Assembly: GCA_001899175.1 (NCBI GenBank)
Contig: MKVH01000024.1
Span: forward strand, 124,001-188,000
Origin: Candidatus Kapaibacterium thiocyanatum
GTDB taxonomy: Bacteria; Bacteroidota; Ignavibacteria; Kapaibacteriales; Kapaibacteriaceae
DNA: 64,000 nucleotides
Direction of reading: 5' to 3'
The notes under the pieces were generated by a model that made no database searches, had not been told where the DNA came from, and saw nothing but the letters and a program-made list of their open reading frames with translations. The position numbers and the translations under genes are program-made. Below, piece by piece: positions 1 to 9,090 of this stretch (its first letter is position 1; each line of letters opens with the position of its first letter).

Positions 1-307
1 TATCGGAGACAAGTTGTCGGGCCAGGTCCTCGAAAAGGCCGGAATGGACCCGAACAAGCGTGTGTCGACCTGGACCGACGATGAAGTAGCGCGGATCCGC
101 CAAGTACTTGGCGACATCAAGGTAGAAGGGCAGTTGCGCTCCGAAGTGCAACTGAACATCAAGCGCCTCATGGATATCGGCTGTTACCGTGGGCTGCGTC
201 ACCGCCGTGGGCTGCCCGTACGCGGACAGCGCACGCGTACGAACGCACGTACCCGCAAGGGCAAGCGCAAGACGGTGGCCGGTAAGAAGAAGGCAGCGAA
301 GAAGTAA
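1..307 (+). CDS. rpsM: 30S ribosomal protein S13 (3' part; start lies before the window)
   Basis: Structural protein of the head of the small ribosomal subunit that contacts 16S rRNA and tRNA. The open frame enters from the left edge (first full codon at base 2), so the N-terminus is missing and the TTG at 14 is not the real start. The visible part carries the S13 hallmarks: [11 protein letters not shown], the [20 protein letters not shown] block, the [17 protein letters not shown] tail. It is 22 nt upstream of rpsK in the usual alpha-operon order. Identity is certain; only the 5' end is unseen. Confidence 0.97.
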   Translation, partial: IGDKLSGQVLEKAGMDPNKRVSTWTDDEVARIRQVLGDIKVEGQLRSEVQLNIKRLMDIGCYRGLRHRRGLPVRGQRTRTNARTRKGKRKTVAGKKKAAKK

Positions 308-329
308 CGACAACTAGGATAACGGAACA

Positions 330-716
330 ATGGCAGCAGCGAAAAAGCGCGTGAAGCGCAAGATCGTCGCGGACGTACACGGCAAGGTGTTCGTTCGCGC
401 TACGTTCAACAACGTGATCGTAACGATCACGGACACGTACGGTAACACGCTTGCCTGGTCGTCGGCCGGCAAGAACGGTTTCCGCGGCTCCAAGAAGAAC
501 ACGCCGTATGCATCCCAGGTGTCGGCCGACAAGGCCGCACGCGAGGCCTTCGAAATGGGCCTGCGCAAGGTGGATGTCGTCGTGAAGGGCCCGGGAAGTG
601 GTCGTGAAGCCGCCATCCGCGCATTGACGCAAGCCGGTCTGGAAGTGCTTTCGATCATGGATCAGACGCCCCTTCCGCACAACGGCTGCCGTCCGCCGAA
701 GCGCCGCCGCGTATAA
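330..716 (+). CDS. rpsK: 30S ribosomal protein S11
   Basis: Small-subunit platform protein, 128 aa, the normal length. Visible family signatures are [38 protein letters not shown] and the C-terminal [18 protein letters not shown] block that contacts 16S rRNA. ATG at 330 follows rpsM closely, and the product starts with a basic [11 protein letters not shown] stretch. In most bacteria rpsD (S4) comes next; here the next gene is rpoA, after a 111-nt gap holding a hairpin. Confidence 0.98.
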   Translation: MAAAKKRVKRKIVADVHGKVFVRATFNNVIVTITDTYGNTLAWSSAGKNGFRGSKKNTPYASQVSADKAAREAFEMGLRKVDVVVKGPGSGREAAIRALTQAGLEVLSIMDQTPLPHNGCRPPKRRRV

Positions 717-788
717 TCCCGTTCCATGCCATGCGTGGGCGTGCGTGATGCTTCGCGCTCCGCTCGTCGATGCATTGCCGATTGTGCC

Positions 789-811
789 AGTGAAATGATA
801 TTTCACTTTTT
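789..811 (+). terminator. Hairpin between rpsK and rpoA (possible attenuator)
   Basis: AGTGAAAT (789-796), a 3-nt loop, then ATTTCACT (800-807) form a perfect 8-bp stem followed by a T run (807-811). It lies in the gap where rpsD is normally found, 17 nt before the rpoA start. It could be a weak intrinsic terminator, an attenuator or an RNA regulatory site; the sequence does not distinguish these. Confidence 0.5.
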
Positions 812-827
812 GCGAGACCCTGAGCTT

Positions 828-1835
828 ATGAATACAACCATGCAGATGCCGGAGAAGGTCCAGATCGATGAGGTCACCGGTCCGTATCACTCCAAGTTCG
901 TCCTCAACCCGCTTGAGGAAGGATATGGTGTGACGATCGGTAACGCGTTCCGTCGCGTACTCCTCTCGTCGATCCAGGGTGCCGCCATCGTTGGTGTGAA
1001 AATCAGCGACGTACAACACGAGTTCCAGACCATTCCCGGTGTGACCGAGGACATGTGCGAGATCATCCTCAACCTGAAGGAAGTTCGCCTTGCCCTCAAC
1101 GACAAGAAGGCCGCAAACCGCATCACCTTCCGTATGAAGGGCCCCGGGATCTGGTACGGTAAGGACATCGAAGCCGCAAATCCCGGTATCACCGTTCTCG
1201 ATCCCGAAAAGAAGATCGCCACGCTCGCCGATGATGCGGACTTCGACGTCGAACTCCGTATCGGCAAGGGCAAGGGCTACGTTCCTTCCGAAGATCAGAA
1301 CAGCTCGGACTTCCCGGTGGGTATGATCGCCATCGACGCGATCTTCACGCCGATCAAGAACGTCGTCTTCACCGTCGAACCCTATCGTGTCGGTCAGAAG
1401 ACGGACTACGAGCGCCTGATCCTCGACGTCCAGACGGACGGATCGATCACGGCACAGGAATCCGTGCAGCATGCTGCCGAGATCCTCAGCGAACACATCG
1501 CACTCTTCCTCGGCGTCCGCAAGGAAGTCGCGGTGGCCGAGAACACTCCTTCCGAGAACAGCAATGCGAATTCGGACTTCATCCGCATCCGTCGTGTCCT
1601 CATGACGTCGGTGGATGATCTCGAACTCTCCGTACGTGCACACAACTGCCTCAAGGCAGCCAGCATCAAGACGATGGCCGACCTCGTCAGCCTGCAGGAA
1701 TCGGAACTCCTCAAGTTCCGCAACTTCGGCCGCAAGTCGCTGGCCGAGCTGGCGGACGTCGTCCAGGTTGCCGGACTGACCTTCGGTATGGATGTCGAGC
1801 CCTACCTGCGTGAAGAACCCAAATCGGCCGAATAA
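828..1835 (+). CDS. rpoA: DNA-directed RNA polymerase subunit alpha
   Basis: Scaffold subunit that nucleates RNA polymerase assembly; 335 aa, the usual size. The N-terminal domain shows the GYGVTIGNAFRRVLLSSIQGAAI signature, and a C-terminal alpha-CTD (about residues 255-325: DLELSVRAHNCLKAA, FRNFGRKSLAEL) is intact. The ATG at 828 was chosen because it gives MNTTMQMPEKVQ, a normal alpha N-terminus; the frame is open further upstream (to 726), but that stretch is not alpha-like and contains the hairpin. It is followed by rplQ after 50 nt. Confidence 0.97.
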   Translation: MNTTMQMPEKVQIDEVTGPYHSKFVLNPLEEGYGVTIGNAFRRVLLSSIQGAAIVGVKISDVQHEFQTIPGVTEDMCEIILNLKEVRLALNDKKAANRITFRMKGPGIWYGKDIEAANPGITVLDPEKKIATLADDADFDVELRIGKGKGYVPSEDQNSSDFPVGMIAIDAIFTPIKNVVFTVEPYRVGQKTDYERLILDVQTDGSITAQESVQHAAEILSEHIALFLGVRKEVAVAENTPSENSNANSDFIRIRRVLMTSVDDLELSVRAHNCLKAASIKTMADLVSLQESELLKFRNFGRKSLAELADVVQVAGLTFGMDVEPYLREEPKSAE

Positions 1836-1885
1836 CTCGCCGTACACCGAACAAGAAGACGAACAACGATTAAGAGATCTGAGCC

Positions 1886-2557
1886 ATGAGACACAACGTA
1901 GCAGGACGCAAGCTGAAGCGCACGGCGAGCCACAGGCGCGCACTGTTGTGCAACCTTGCAACCTCCTTGTTCGAGCACAAGCGCCTCGTGACGACCGAAG
2001 CCAAGGCCAAGGAACTGCGCCCATTCGCCGAACACCTCATCACGCGCGCCCGCAATGCACACAATGCAGAGAAGGCCGGTTCCGTCCAGGGTGTGGATGT
2101 GCACAGCCGCCGTATGGTAGGCCGCTTCATCCGTAACAAGGCCGTGCTCCAGGAACTGTTCGATACGATCGCACCCCTGGTGGCAGAACGTAACGGCGGG
2201 TATACGCGCATCACCAAGATCGGTCTCCGTCGTGGTGACAACGCCCCAGAAGCCGTGATCGAACTCGTGGACTGGTCGAATCCGCAGGATGGTCGCGTCA
2301 GCACGAAGACCCGTGCCAAGGCTACGACGGCTGCTCCCAAGAAGAAGGCCGCCGCCAAGAAGGCCGCACCTGCAGTCGCCGCAGCACCCGTTGTTGCGGA
2401 AGCAGCTCCGGTGGCGGAAGTCGAAGCTCCGGTCGCCGATGCACCCGTCGTGGAAGCAGCTCAGCTGGCGGATACGGCACCCATCGCCGAAGCATCCACC
2501 ATGGATGCACCCGAAACGGCAGCCGATACGGACGAAGAGCCCAAGACCGAAGCATAA
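1886..2557 (+). CDS. rplQ: 50S ribosomal protein L17 with long Ala/Pro-rich C-terminal tail
   Basis: Large-subunit protein near the exit tunnel. Residues 1-120 are canonical L17 ([53 protein letters not shown]). The protein is 223 aa, about 100 residues longer than the usual 115-130. The extension begins with a basic [11 protein letters not shown] stretch and continues as a low-complexity Ala/Pro/Val/Glu-rich tail, probably disordered. Last gene of the operon; a strong terminator follows at 2582. Confidence 0.96.
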   Translation: MRHNVAGRKLKRTASHRRALLCNLATSLFEHKRLVTTEAKAKELRPFAEHLITRARNAHNAEKAGSVQGVDVHSRRMVGRFIRNKAVLQELFDTIAPLVAERNGGYTRITKIGLRRGDNAPEAVIELVDWSNPQDGRVSTKTRAKATTAAPKKKAAAKKAAPAVAAAPVVAEAAPVAEVEAPVADAPVVEAAQLADTAPIAEASTMDAPETAADTDEEPKTEA

Positions 2558-2581
2558 CAAACGAAGACTACGAGGATTCCG

Positions 2582-2614
2582 ACGCCGGACCAGCGGTCCG
2601 GCGTTTTCCTTTTT
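2582..2614 (+). terminator. Intrinsic terminator after rplQ
   Basis: A perfect 10-bp GC-rich stem, ACGCCGGACC (2582-2591) / GGTCCGGCGT (2595-2604), with a 3-nt loop and a T-rich tail running to 2614. It ends the ribosomal operon. The engB start codon follows the tail directly. Confidence 0.9.
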
Positions 2615-3229
2615 ATGGCACAGGATCACATCAGCGTCGAATTCATCAAGGGTGCCGTCCAGCCGGACCAGTACCCCGATCTCGGTCTGCCCGAAGTGGC
2701 GATGATCGGGCGCTCCAACGTGGGGAAGTCGTCGCTGATCAATGCCATCGTACGTCAGGGCAACGTCGCGCGCGTCAGCAACACGCCGGGCAAGACGCAG
2801 GAAATCAACTTCTTCGCCACCAATCTCGGCATCGTCCTCGTCGACCTTCCCGGCTACGGCTATGCATCCGTGAGCAAGGAACGTCGGGAACTGTTCGCCA
2901 AGAGCATCAGAACCTATCTCTTCAATCGTACGCCGCTGGCCCTGGTATGCGTGCTGATCGATGGCCGCCACGATCCGCAACCTCTCGACATGGCCATGCT
3001 CGAAGAGCTCGAGATGAACGGACGGAACTTCGTCGCCGTGCTCACGAAGTGCGACAAGCTGTCCGCCAAGGACGTCGAACGACGTCATGCGCAGGTGAAG
3101 GAATTGCTGTCGCAGTGCCGCTTCGCCGTGGACGTCATCGTCACGTCGTCGAAGACGGGAGACGGTCGCAGCAGCCTCATCGGCATCATGAAACGAACCC
3201 GAGATCAACATCAACAGGCATCGTCATGA
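2615..3229 (+). CDS. engB: Ribosome biogenesis GTP-binding protein EngB/YsxC
   Basis: Small GTPase needed for late 50S subunit assembly; 204 aa, typical. G-motifs visible: G1 GRSNVGKSS (residues about 31-39), G3 DLPGYGYA, G4 TKCDKL. The N-terminal [27 protein letters not shown] matches the family, so the ATG at 2615 is correct although it sits immediately behind the T tract of the rplQ terminator with no Shine-Dalgarno. Its stop overlaps the purE start by 4 nt, suggesting translational coupling. Confidence 0.95.
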   Translation: MAQDHISVEFIKGAVQPDQYPDLGLPEVAMIGRSNVGKSSLINAIVRQGNVARVSNTPGKTQEINFFATNLGIVLVDLPGYGYASVSKERRELFAKSIRTYLFNRTPLALVCVLIDGRHDPQPLDMAMLEELEMNGRNFVAVLTKCDKLSAKDVERRHAQVKELLSQCRFAVDVIVTSSKTGDGRSSLIGIMKRTRDQHQQASS

Positions 3230-3711
3230 GTAGCAAGCCTATCGTTGGTATCATCATGGGAAGTGATTCGGACCTGCCCGTCATGCGGGATGCGGCCATC
3301 ATTCTCGAAGAATTCGACGTTCCGTACGAAATGCGCGTCGTCAGTGCTCACCGTACACCTGCCGACATGGCTGAGTACGGAAGCACCGCTCACGAACGCG
3401 GTATCAAGGTCATCATCGCCGGTGCCGGAGGTGCAGCGCATCTGCCCGGCATGACGGCTGCGTTCTCGCCCCTTCCCGTCATCGGAGTACCGATTCCCAC
3501 GCGGCATCTCAAGGGTATGGATTCCCTCATGAGCATCGTCCAGATGCCCGCCGGTGTTCCCGTGGCCACCGTCGCCATCGGTGGCGGCCGCAATGCCGGC
3601 CTTCTCGCCATCGAAATGCTGTCCATCGCAGATCCTTCACTTCTGCAGAAGCTCATCGTCTTCAAGCAGCGTATCGCCGAAGAGTCGAGAGCGAAGAACG
3701 ACCATCTGTAG
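3226..3711 (+). CDS. purE: N5-carboxyaminoimidazole ribonucleotide mutase
   Basis: Class I PurE of purine biosynthesis; converts N5-CAIR to 4-carboxy-5-aminoimidazole ribonucleotide. 161 aa, normal length. Signatures: [12 protein letters not shown] near the N-terminus, VVSAHRTP (catalytic His), [13 protein letters not shown] and GVPIPT. The ATG at 3226 overlaps the engB stop (ATGA); the longer open frame upstream is out-of-frame read-through of engB. No purK neighbour is present. Confidence 0.95.
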   Translation: MSSKPIVGIIMGSDSDLPVMRDAAIILEEFDVPYEMRVVSAHRTPADMAEYGSTAHERGIKVIIAGAGGAAHLPGMTAAFSPLPVIGVPIPTRHLKGMDSLMSIVQMPAGVPVATVAIGGGRNAGLLAIEMLSIADPSLLQKLIVFKQRIAEESRAKNDHL

Positions 3712-4221
3712 GCCGTACGGCCGCACTCCATATTCGGCGAACCACCGGAGCCTGCGTATCCGTCGACCACGATGTGATACCGGGTATCCATGCCGTCATG
3801 TGGCATCGTTTCTGCCCCGGATACGATCGATGTCCAGCGTTGCATGTGCCCCGTTCGGCGGGTCTTTCGACCTGCCGTGAAATGACAACACAGCAATTCG
3901 AAGATTATTTAGCAAATTGCGCGCTTCCCAAGGATACGACCCCAATCCCTTGACCACACGACACACATATCGATCCGACCGACGACGAATGCTGCTGCGG
4001 GAATCCGGGCAGTGTCTTCGCAGGACGATCTGTGTCGTTCTTTCACTCTGACCCCTCCCGCAGCGAAGTAGCAGGAATGCACGCGTAGGTACGCAAGTAC
4101 ACGGCATTCTGCACCGCCACATATCGCCCCATTCCAGTCCGCATGAATCATGCCCACACGGGAAGTGTGTGCTCGTGCCGTCGTCGTGATCATTCATCCT
4201 TAACCCTTTTGTTTGCCGTTC
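3712..4221. other. Intergenic region upstream of the arginine operon, no gene seen
   Basis: About 510 nt with no convincing coding frame; minus-strand open frames here are rich in Arg/His/Cys and resemble no family. TTTGTTTG (4208-4215) sits 6 nt before the ATG of the first arg gene and resembles the Bacteroidota -7 element TAnnTTTG except for its second base, so it may be the arg operon promoter. I cannot define an ARG box by eye. Confidence 0.4.
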
Positions 4222-4803
4222 ATGGAACAGTCAACACTCGAGGTCGAATTGCCCGTCGTCATGGTGACCGTGGCCGATGCCTCACACGAACGCTATGCCG
4301 AAGAGATCGTGGAAACGATCTTCCTTGCCGCACAACAGCGTGGCACGGGTATCGCACGCCGTACACCGGAATACATCGTGCAGAAGATGCGCGAAGGCAA
4401 GGCCATCGTGGCCATCACGTCGGATGGGCATTTCGCCGGTTTCTGCTACATCGAAACATGGGAGCATGGACGTTACGTGGCGAATTCAGGCCTGATCGTC
4501 GCGCCGGACTTCAGGAAGCTCAACCTCGCACGACGCATCAAGCGTGCTGCCTTCGAGCTGTCCAGGAAGAAGTATCCGACAGCGAAGATCTTCGGCATCA
4601 CGACCAGCGCCGCCGTCATGAAGCTCAACAGCGAGCTCGGCTACATTCCCGTGCACTTCTCGTTGCTGACGACGGACGAAGTGTTCTGGAAGGGATGCCA
4701 GAGCTGCCCGAACTACGATATCCTCCAGCGTACCGAACAGAAGATGTGTCTGTGTACGGGCATGCTGTTCGATCCCGAAACACAACAGAAGGAAACACCA
4801 TGA
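4222..4803 (+). CDS. GNAT-family N-acyltransferase of the arginine operon (probable glutamate N-acyltransferase)
   Basis: 193 aa, acyl-CoA-dependent GNAT fold; the core is about residues 75-150 (ANSGLIVAPDFRKLNLARRIKRAAFE = acetyl-CoA-binding region). It heads the arginine operon and its stop overlaps the argG start, so the natural role is the first step, acylating glutamate to N-acetyl- (or N-succinyl-) glutamate, since no argA or argJ is seen. A late Cys cluster (GCQSCPNYD, CLCTG) is unusual for GNATs and could bind metal. ATG 4222 was chosen over a TTG at 4213. The substrate is inferred from context. Confidence 0.8.
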   Translation: MEQSTLEVELPVVMVTVADASHERYAEEIVETIFLAAQQRGTGIARRTPEYIVQKMREGKAIVAITSDGHFAGFCYIETWEHGRYVANSGLIVAPDFRKLNLARRIKRAAFELSRKKYPTAKIFGITTSAAVMKLNSELGYIPVHFSLLTTDEVFWKGCQSCPNYDILQRTEQKMCLCTGMLFDPETQQKETP

Positions 4804-6023
4804 ACCGCGTACTGCTGGCATTCTCCGGCGGCCTGGATACGAGCTACTGTGCACGCTATCTCGCCGTGGATCTCGGGATGGAAGTCCATACCGTCGTCGT
4901 CGATACGGGCGGGTTCTCCGACGCCGAACTCGACCGCATCGCCGAACGTGCCCAGGTATGTGGTGCCACGTCGCATGCCACGCTCGACAGGACGGAGCAG
5001 TTGTACGACGACGTACTGCGATACTGCATCGCCGGGAACGTTCTCAAGAACGCGGCCTATCCACTCTCCGTCAGCGCCGAACGCGTCGTGCAGGCCATCG
5101 CCATCGCCGAGCACGCGCGTACGATCGGCGCCACGCATCTTGCGCACGGCAGTACAGGTGCCGGCAACGACCAGGTCCGCTTCGATCTCATCTTCCGTAT
5201 CCTCTGTCCCGACCTTCCCGTCATCACACCGATTCGCGACCAGCGACTGAGCCGCGACGAGGAGATCGCCTATCTCTCTACCAATGGTGTGGAAGGCGAC
5301 TGGACGAAGGCCGCCTACTCGATCAATCAGGGAATATGGGGCACGACGATCGGCGGACGCGAGACGCTGACGTCGGGTGATCCGCTGCCGGAACATGCCT
5401 ACCCGAGCGCGACGAGCGATGACGATCATCCGGAGAACAGCGAAGGCCTCGTCGTCAGCTTCGTCGATGGAGAGCCGGTGGCTCTCAACGGTACGACGAT
5501 GGAACCCGTCGACGTGATACGCATGCTCAACGAGCGCGGCACGGCGTGGCGCATCGGCAGGGGAATGCATGTCGGCGATACGATCATCGGCATCAAGGGG
5601 CGCGTCGCCTTCGAGGCGCCTGCGGCATCGATCCTCATCGAAGCGCATCGCGTCCTCGAGAAGCATACACTCACGAAATGGCAGATCAATCTCAAGGACC
5701 AACTGTCCACCTGGTACGGACAGCTCCTGCACGAAGGTCAGTTCCTCGAACCTGCCATGCGCGATATCGAAGCGTTCTACAGGCAGACGCAGGAGCGGGT
5801 AACCGGCGACGTCACCATCGAACTCCGTGATCGCACGTTCGACGTACTCGGCATCTCGTCGCCGAACGATCTCATGCAGTCGTCGTTCGCGACGTACGGA
5901 GAAGTGAACCGTGCGTGGTCGGGAGACGATGTCAAGGGCTTCGCCACGATATCGGCAATCACGACGACGATCCATCGCACCGTGGATAACGAACAGCCGG
6001 CGACGGGGAGCGCACGATCATGA
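4800..6023 (+). CDS. argG: Argininosuccinate synthase
   Basis: Joins citrulline and aspartate with ATP to give argininosuccinate. 407 aa. The N-terminal PP-loop AFSGGLDTSYCARYL (residues 7-21) and HGSTGAGNDQVRFDL are diagnostic; NQGIWGTTIGGRETL follows. ATG 4800 overlaps the stop of the GNAT gene (ATGA); the upstream in-frame extension is a different reading of that gene. argC begins 4 nt before this gene ends, so the operon is translationally coupled. Confidence 0.96.
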   Translation: MNRVLLAFSGGLDTSYCARYLAVDLGMEVHTVVVDTGGFSDAELDRIAERAQVCGATSHATLDRTEQLYDDVLRYCIAGNVLKNAAYPLSVSAERVVQAIAIAEHARTIGATHLAHGSTGAGNDQVRFDLIFRILCPDLPVITPIRDQRLSRDEEIAYLSTNGVEGDWTKAAYSINQGIWGTTIGGRETLTSGDPLPEHAYPSATSDDDHPENSEGLVVSFVDGEPVALNGTTMEPVDVIRMLNERGTAWRIGRGMHVGDTIIGIKGRVAFEAPAASILIEAHRVLEKHTLTKWQINLKDQLSTWYGQLLHEGQFLEPAMRDIEAFYRQTQERVTGDVTIELRDRTFDVLGISSPNDLMQSSFATYGEVNRAWSGDDVKGFATISAITTTIHRTVDNEQPATGSARS

Positions 6024-6970
6024 TCGGTATCGTCGGTGGCGCAGGCTATGCGGGCGGCGAACTCATCCGCCTCCTGCTCGGACATCCCGAAGTCAGTGTG
6101 AACGACCTCGCCGTCGTCAGTACATCCCATGCGGGCCAGCCGGTCGGTGCAGCTCATCCCGATCTTGCCGGTACGACGACGCTTCGGTTCACGAACGAGC
6201 TGCCTGCGGATCCCGACGTCGTCTTCCTCTGCAGCGGGCACGGTCAGGCGAAGCGTTTCCTGTCCGGGAATCCTCTTCCGGATTCGACGATCGTCATCGA
6301 TCTCAGCCAGGACTTCCGTCTGGACGATGCGTGGACCTACGGTCTACCCGAACTGCATCGCGAGCGTATCCGCACGGCGAAGCGCATAGCCAATCCCGGA
6401 TGTTTCGCCACGACCATCGAGCTGGCCCTGCTGCCGCTCGCGGGCGAAGGGCTGCTGCGTGATGACGTCACCGTGACGGCGATCACAGGATCGACGGGCG
6501 CGGGCCAGGCTCCGTCGGATACCACGCATTTCTCGTGGCGTGCGAACAACCTGAGCGTCTACAAGGCCTTCGATCACCAGCATCTTCCGGAGATCCATCG
6601 TACGCTTGCCGCCGCCGGGAACGACACCGACGTGATCTTCGTCCCGATGCGGGGTCCGTTCCAGCGCGGTATCATGGCATCGTGCCTGATACGGTGCGAG
6701 CGTTCCGCCGCCGCCATCATGAAGCTCTACCGCGACCGCTACGAAGGCCATCCCTTCGTCGTCGTGGCCGACGACCTGCCCGATCTGAAGCGCATCACCG
6801 GAACGAATCGCTGCTGCGTCGGACTGCAGCATCAGGGCGATCATCTGCTCGTCGTGAGCGTACTCGACAACCTGTTGAAGGGTGCGTCGGGGCAAGCCGT
6901 GCAGAACATGAATCTCACACTCGGCTACGACGAGACGGCAGGACTCGATCTCCGGGCCATCGCCTACTGA
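6020..6970 (+). CDS. argC: N-acyl-gamma-glutamyl-phosphate reductase
   Basis: NADPH-dependent reduction of N-acyl-glutamyl phosphate to the semialdehyde. 316 aa. The N-terminal Rossmann motif GIVGGAGYAGGELIRLL, the catalytic Cys in ANPGCFATTIELAL (about residues 129-142) and the GSTGAGQAPSDTTHFS block are visible. ATG overlaps the argG stop by 4 nt. The gap to argD is 21 nt. Confidence 0.96.
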   Translation: MIGIVGGAGYAGGELIRLLLGHPEVSVNDLAVVSTSHAGQPVGAAHPDLAGTTTLRFTNELPADPDVVFLCSGHGQAKRFLSGNPLPDSTIVIDLSQDFRLDDAWTYGLPELHRERIRTAKRIANPGCFATTIELALLPLAGEGLLRDDVTVTAITGSTGAGQAPSDTTHFSWRANNLSVYKAFDHQHLPEIHRTLAAAGNDTDVIFVPMRGPFQRGIMASCLIRCERSAAAIMKLYRDRYEGHPFVVVADDLPDLKRITGTNRCCVGLQHQGDHLLVVSVLDNLLKGASGQAVQNMNLTLGYDETAGLDLRAIAY

Positions 6971-6991
6971 CGTCTATCGAACAGGGACACC

Positions 6992-8131
6992 ATGAATCCA
7001 TTGCCGGTCTATTCGCTGATGCCGATCGAACTCGTGCGCGGAAGTATGTCTACCGTGTGGGATGCCGACGGCAATTCCTATCTGGACCTCTACGGCGGTC
7101 ATGCCGTCATCTCCATCGGTCATGCCCATCCGGCCTACGTACAGGCCATCGCGGCGCAGGCCGAACGTCTCGGCTTCTATTCCAACAGCGTCAGGATCCG
7201 CATCCAGGAAGAGTTCGCAGAACGTCTCGGCATCGTCTCGGGATACGACACGTATAGGCTGTTCCTCTGCAACAGTGGTGCGGAAGCCAACGAGAACGCC
7301 TTGAAGCTCGCGTCCTTCGTGACGGGGCGCAGCAGGATCGTGGCCTTCGACAAGGCCTTCCATGGCCGTACGTCGCTCGCCGTTGCCACCACGGACAATC
7401 CGAAGATCGTCGCTCCGGTCAACAGGACCGATAACGTCACCTTCGTGCCGCTCAACGACATCGAGGCCGTGCGCGCCGAGCTCGATCGTGGGGACGTCGC
7501 CGCCGTCATCGTCGAAGGAATCCAGGGCGTGGGTGGTATCCGCATGGCGGACGACGACTTCCTCGTCGCCCTCGATACGGAATGCCGCAAGCACGGTGCG
7601 ATGCTCATCCTCGACGAGATACAGTCCGGATGCGGTCGTACCGGACGATACTTCGCGCATCAGCATGCAGGTATCCGGCCACCGCTCGTCACCGTCGCGA
7701 AGGGAATCGGCAACGGTTTTCCCATCGGTGGAGTACTCGTATCGCCGGACATCGACGTCTGGGACGGTATGCTCGGTACGACGTTCGGTGGCAATCACCT
7801 GGCCTGTGCCGCAGCCATGAGCGTGATCGACGTCATGGAGTCCGATGATCTCATGCAGCGGGCCGCGGAGAACGGTGCGGTACTGGCGAATATGTTGCGC
7901 GACGTACCGGGAGTGACCGACGTACGTGGCCGTGGCCTCATGATCGGTATGGATATCGATCATGGCGCGGCAGCCGTCCGGACGTCGCTCGTGCAGGATC
8001 ATCGTATCCTCACCGGCAACGCTTCCAACCCGAAGACGATACGGTTGTTGCCCGCGCTCAACGTTTCCCGCGAAGAACTCGACCGGTTCGTGCAGGCTCT
8101 CTCTTCCACGCTGACACTGGAGACGACATGA
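6992..8131 (+). CDS. argD: Acetylornithine (or succinylornithine) aminotransferase, PLP-dependent
   Basis: Class III aminotransferase, 379 aa, making N-acylornithine from the semialdehyde. Landmarks: LCNSGAEANENALKLA, FHGRTSLAVATT, the LILDEIQSGCGRTGRYFAHQ region (Asp binding the PLP ring) and the Schiff-base lysine in TVAKGIGNGFPIG. The start at 6992 gives MNPLPVYSLMPIELVRG, normal for the family. The stop overlaps argF' (ATGA). Confidence 0.95.
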   Translation: MNPLPVYSLMPIELVRGSMSTVWDADGNSYLDLYGGHAVISIGHAHPAYVQAIAAQAERLGFYSNSVRIRIQEEFAERLGIVSGYDTYRLFLCNSGAEANENALKLASFVTGRSRIVAFDKAFHGRTSLAVATTDNPKIVAPVNRTDNVTFVPLNDIEAVRAELDRGDVAAVIVEGIQGVGGIRMADDDFLVALDTECRKHGAMLILDEIQSGCGRTGRYFAHQHAGIRPPLVTVAKGIGNGFPIGGVLVSPDIDVWDGMLGTTFGGNHLACAAAMSVIDVMESDDLMQRAAENGAVLANMLRDVPGVTDVRGRGLMIGMDIDHGAAAVRTSLVQDHRILTGNASNPKTIRLLPALNVSREELDRFVQALSSTLTLETT

Positions 8132-9090
8132 AACGCTTTACCTCCGTCCATGATGTACTGGCCGGTCCCGGACTCGACACCGTACTCCGCGATGCCCTCG
8201 AACTCAAGCGTTCGTCATGGATGCACGAGACGCTGGGTCGCCGCCGTACGCTCGGCCTGCTCTTCATGAATCCGTCCTTGCGGACACGCATGAGCACACA
8301 GAAGGCAGGAACCCTGCTCGGTATGGATGTGATGGTGCTGAATGCCGGCAGTGATTCATGGACGCTCGAAACACGCGATGGCGTCGTGATGGACGGCACC
8401 GCGACCGAACATATCAAGGAAGCCGCAGGCGTTATGGGGCAGTATTGCGATGTTCTCGGCATCCGCACCTTCGCCGGCCTCAAGGACCGTAACGAGGATT
8501 ACAATGAAGAGGTCATGGAGAGTTTCATAAGATATGCCGGTGTTCCCGTCGTCAGTCTGGAAAGTGCCACGAGGCATCCCCTGCAGAGCTTCGCCGATCT
8601 CATCACCATCGAAACGCTGAAGCGGACGGCGCGGCCGAAGGTCGTCCTGACGTGGGCGCCACATCCCAAGGCACTTCCGCAGGCAGTGGCCAACTCCTTC
8701 GTCGAATGGATGTCGGCCGCTGACGTCGATCTCGTCGTCACCCATCCTGAAGGATACGATCTGGCCCCGGACTTCATGCGGGGCGTCACGATGATGCACG
8801 ATCAGGATGCCGCCTTCGAGGGGGCCGACTTCATCTATGCCAAGAACTGGTCGAACTACGGACAGTATGGTGCCATCACGTCGATGGATCCGTCATGGAC
8901 GGTGACGGTCGACAAGATGAAACGCACGAACGACGCACGGTTCCTGCATTGTCTGCCCGTGCGACGCAACATGATCGTGACGGATGAGGTGCTGGACGGA
9001 CCATGGTCGGCCGTGCTGGAGCAGGCCGGCAACCGCGTCGTCAGCGCCCAGACGATTCTCATGCACATGGTGAAGGAGCTGCAGGCATGA
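8128..9090 (+). CDS. argF': N-acylornithine carbamoyltransferase (ArgF' type)
   Basis: Carbamoyl transfer onto an N-acylated ornithine, as in Bacteroides and Xanthomonas, rather than free ornithine. 320 aa. FMNPSLRTRMSTQKAG is the carbamoyl-phosphate binding variant of STRT; the TRHPLQSFADLITI and HCLPVRRN motifs are present, and the sequence resembles the Bacteroides succinylornithine enzyme. The Pro/Glu residue reported to set succinyl versus acetyl specificity cannot be placed without alignment; in this loop (DGTATEH) I see neither. Start and stop overlap the neighbours by 4 nt. Confidence 0.92.
   Translation: MKRFTSVHDVLAGPGLDTVLRDALELKRSSWMHETLGRRRTLGLLFMNPSLRTRMSTQKAGTLLGMDVMVLNAGSDSWTLETRDGVVMDGTATEHIKEAAGVMGQYCDVLGIRTFAGLKDRNEDYNEEVMESFIRYAGVPVVSLESATRHPLQSFADLITIETLKRTARPKVVLTWAPHPKALPQAVANSFVEWMSAADVDLVVTHPEGYDLAPDFMRGVTMMHDQDAAFEGADFIYAKNWSNYGQYGAITSMDPSWTVTVDKMKRTNDARFLHCLPVRRNMIVTDEVLDGPWSAVLEQAGNRVVSAQTILMHMVKELQA

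Noticed and set aside
168-2024. 618-aa minus-strand open frame across rpsM-rplQ
   Set aside because: It is the antisense shadow of four certain genes; its residues are Arg/His/Val-rich with no family resemblance.
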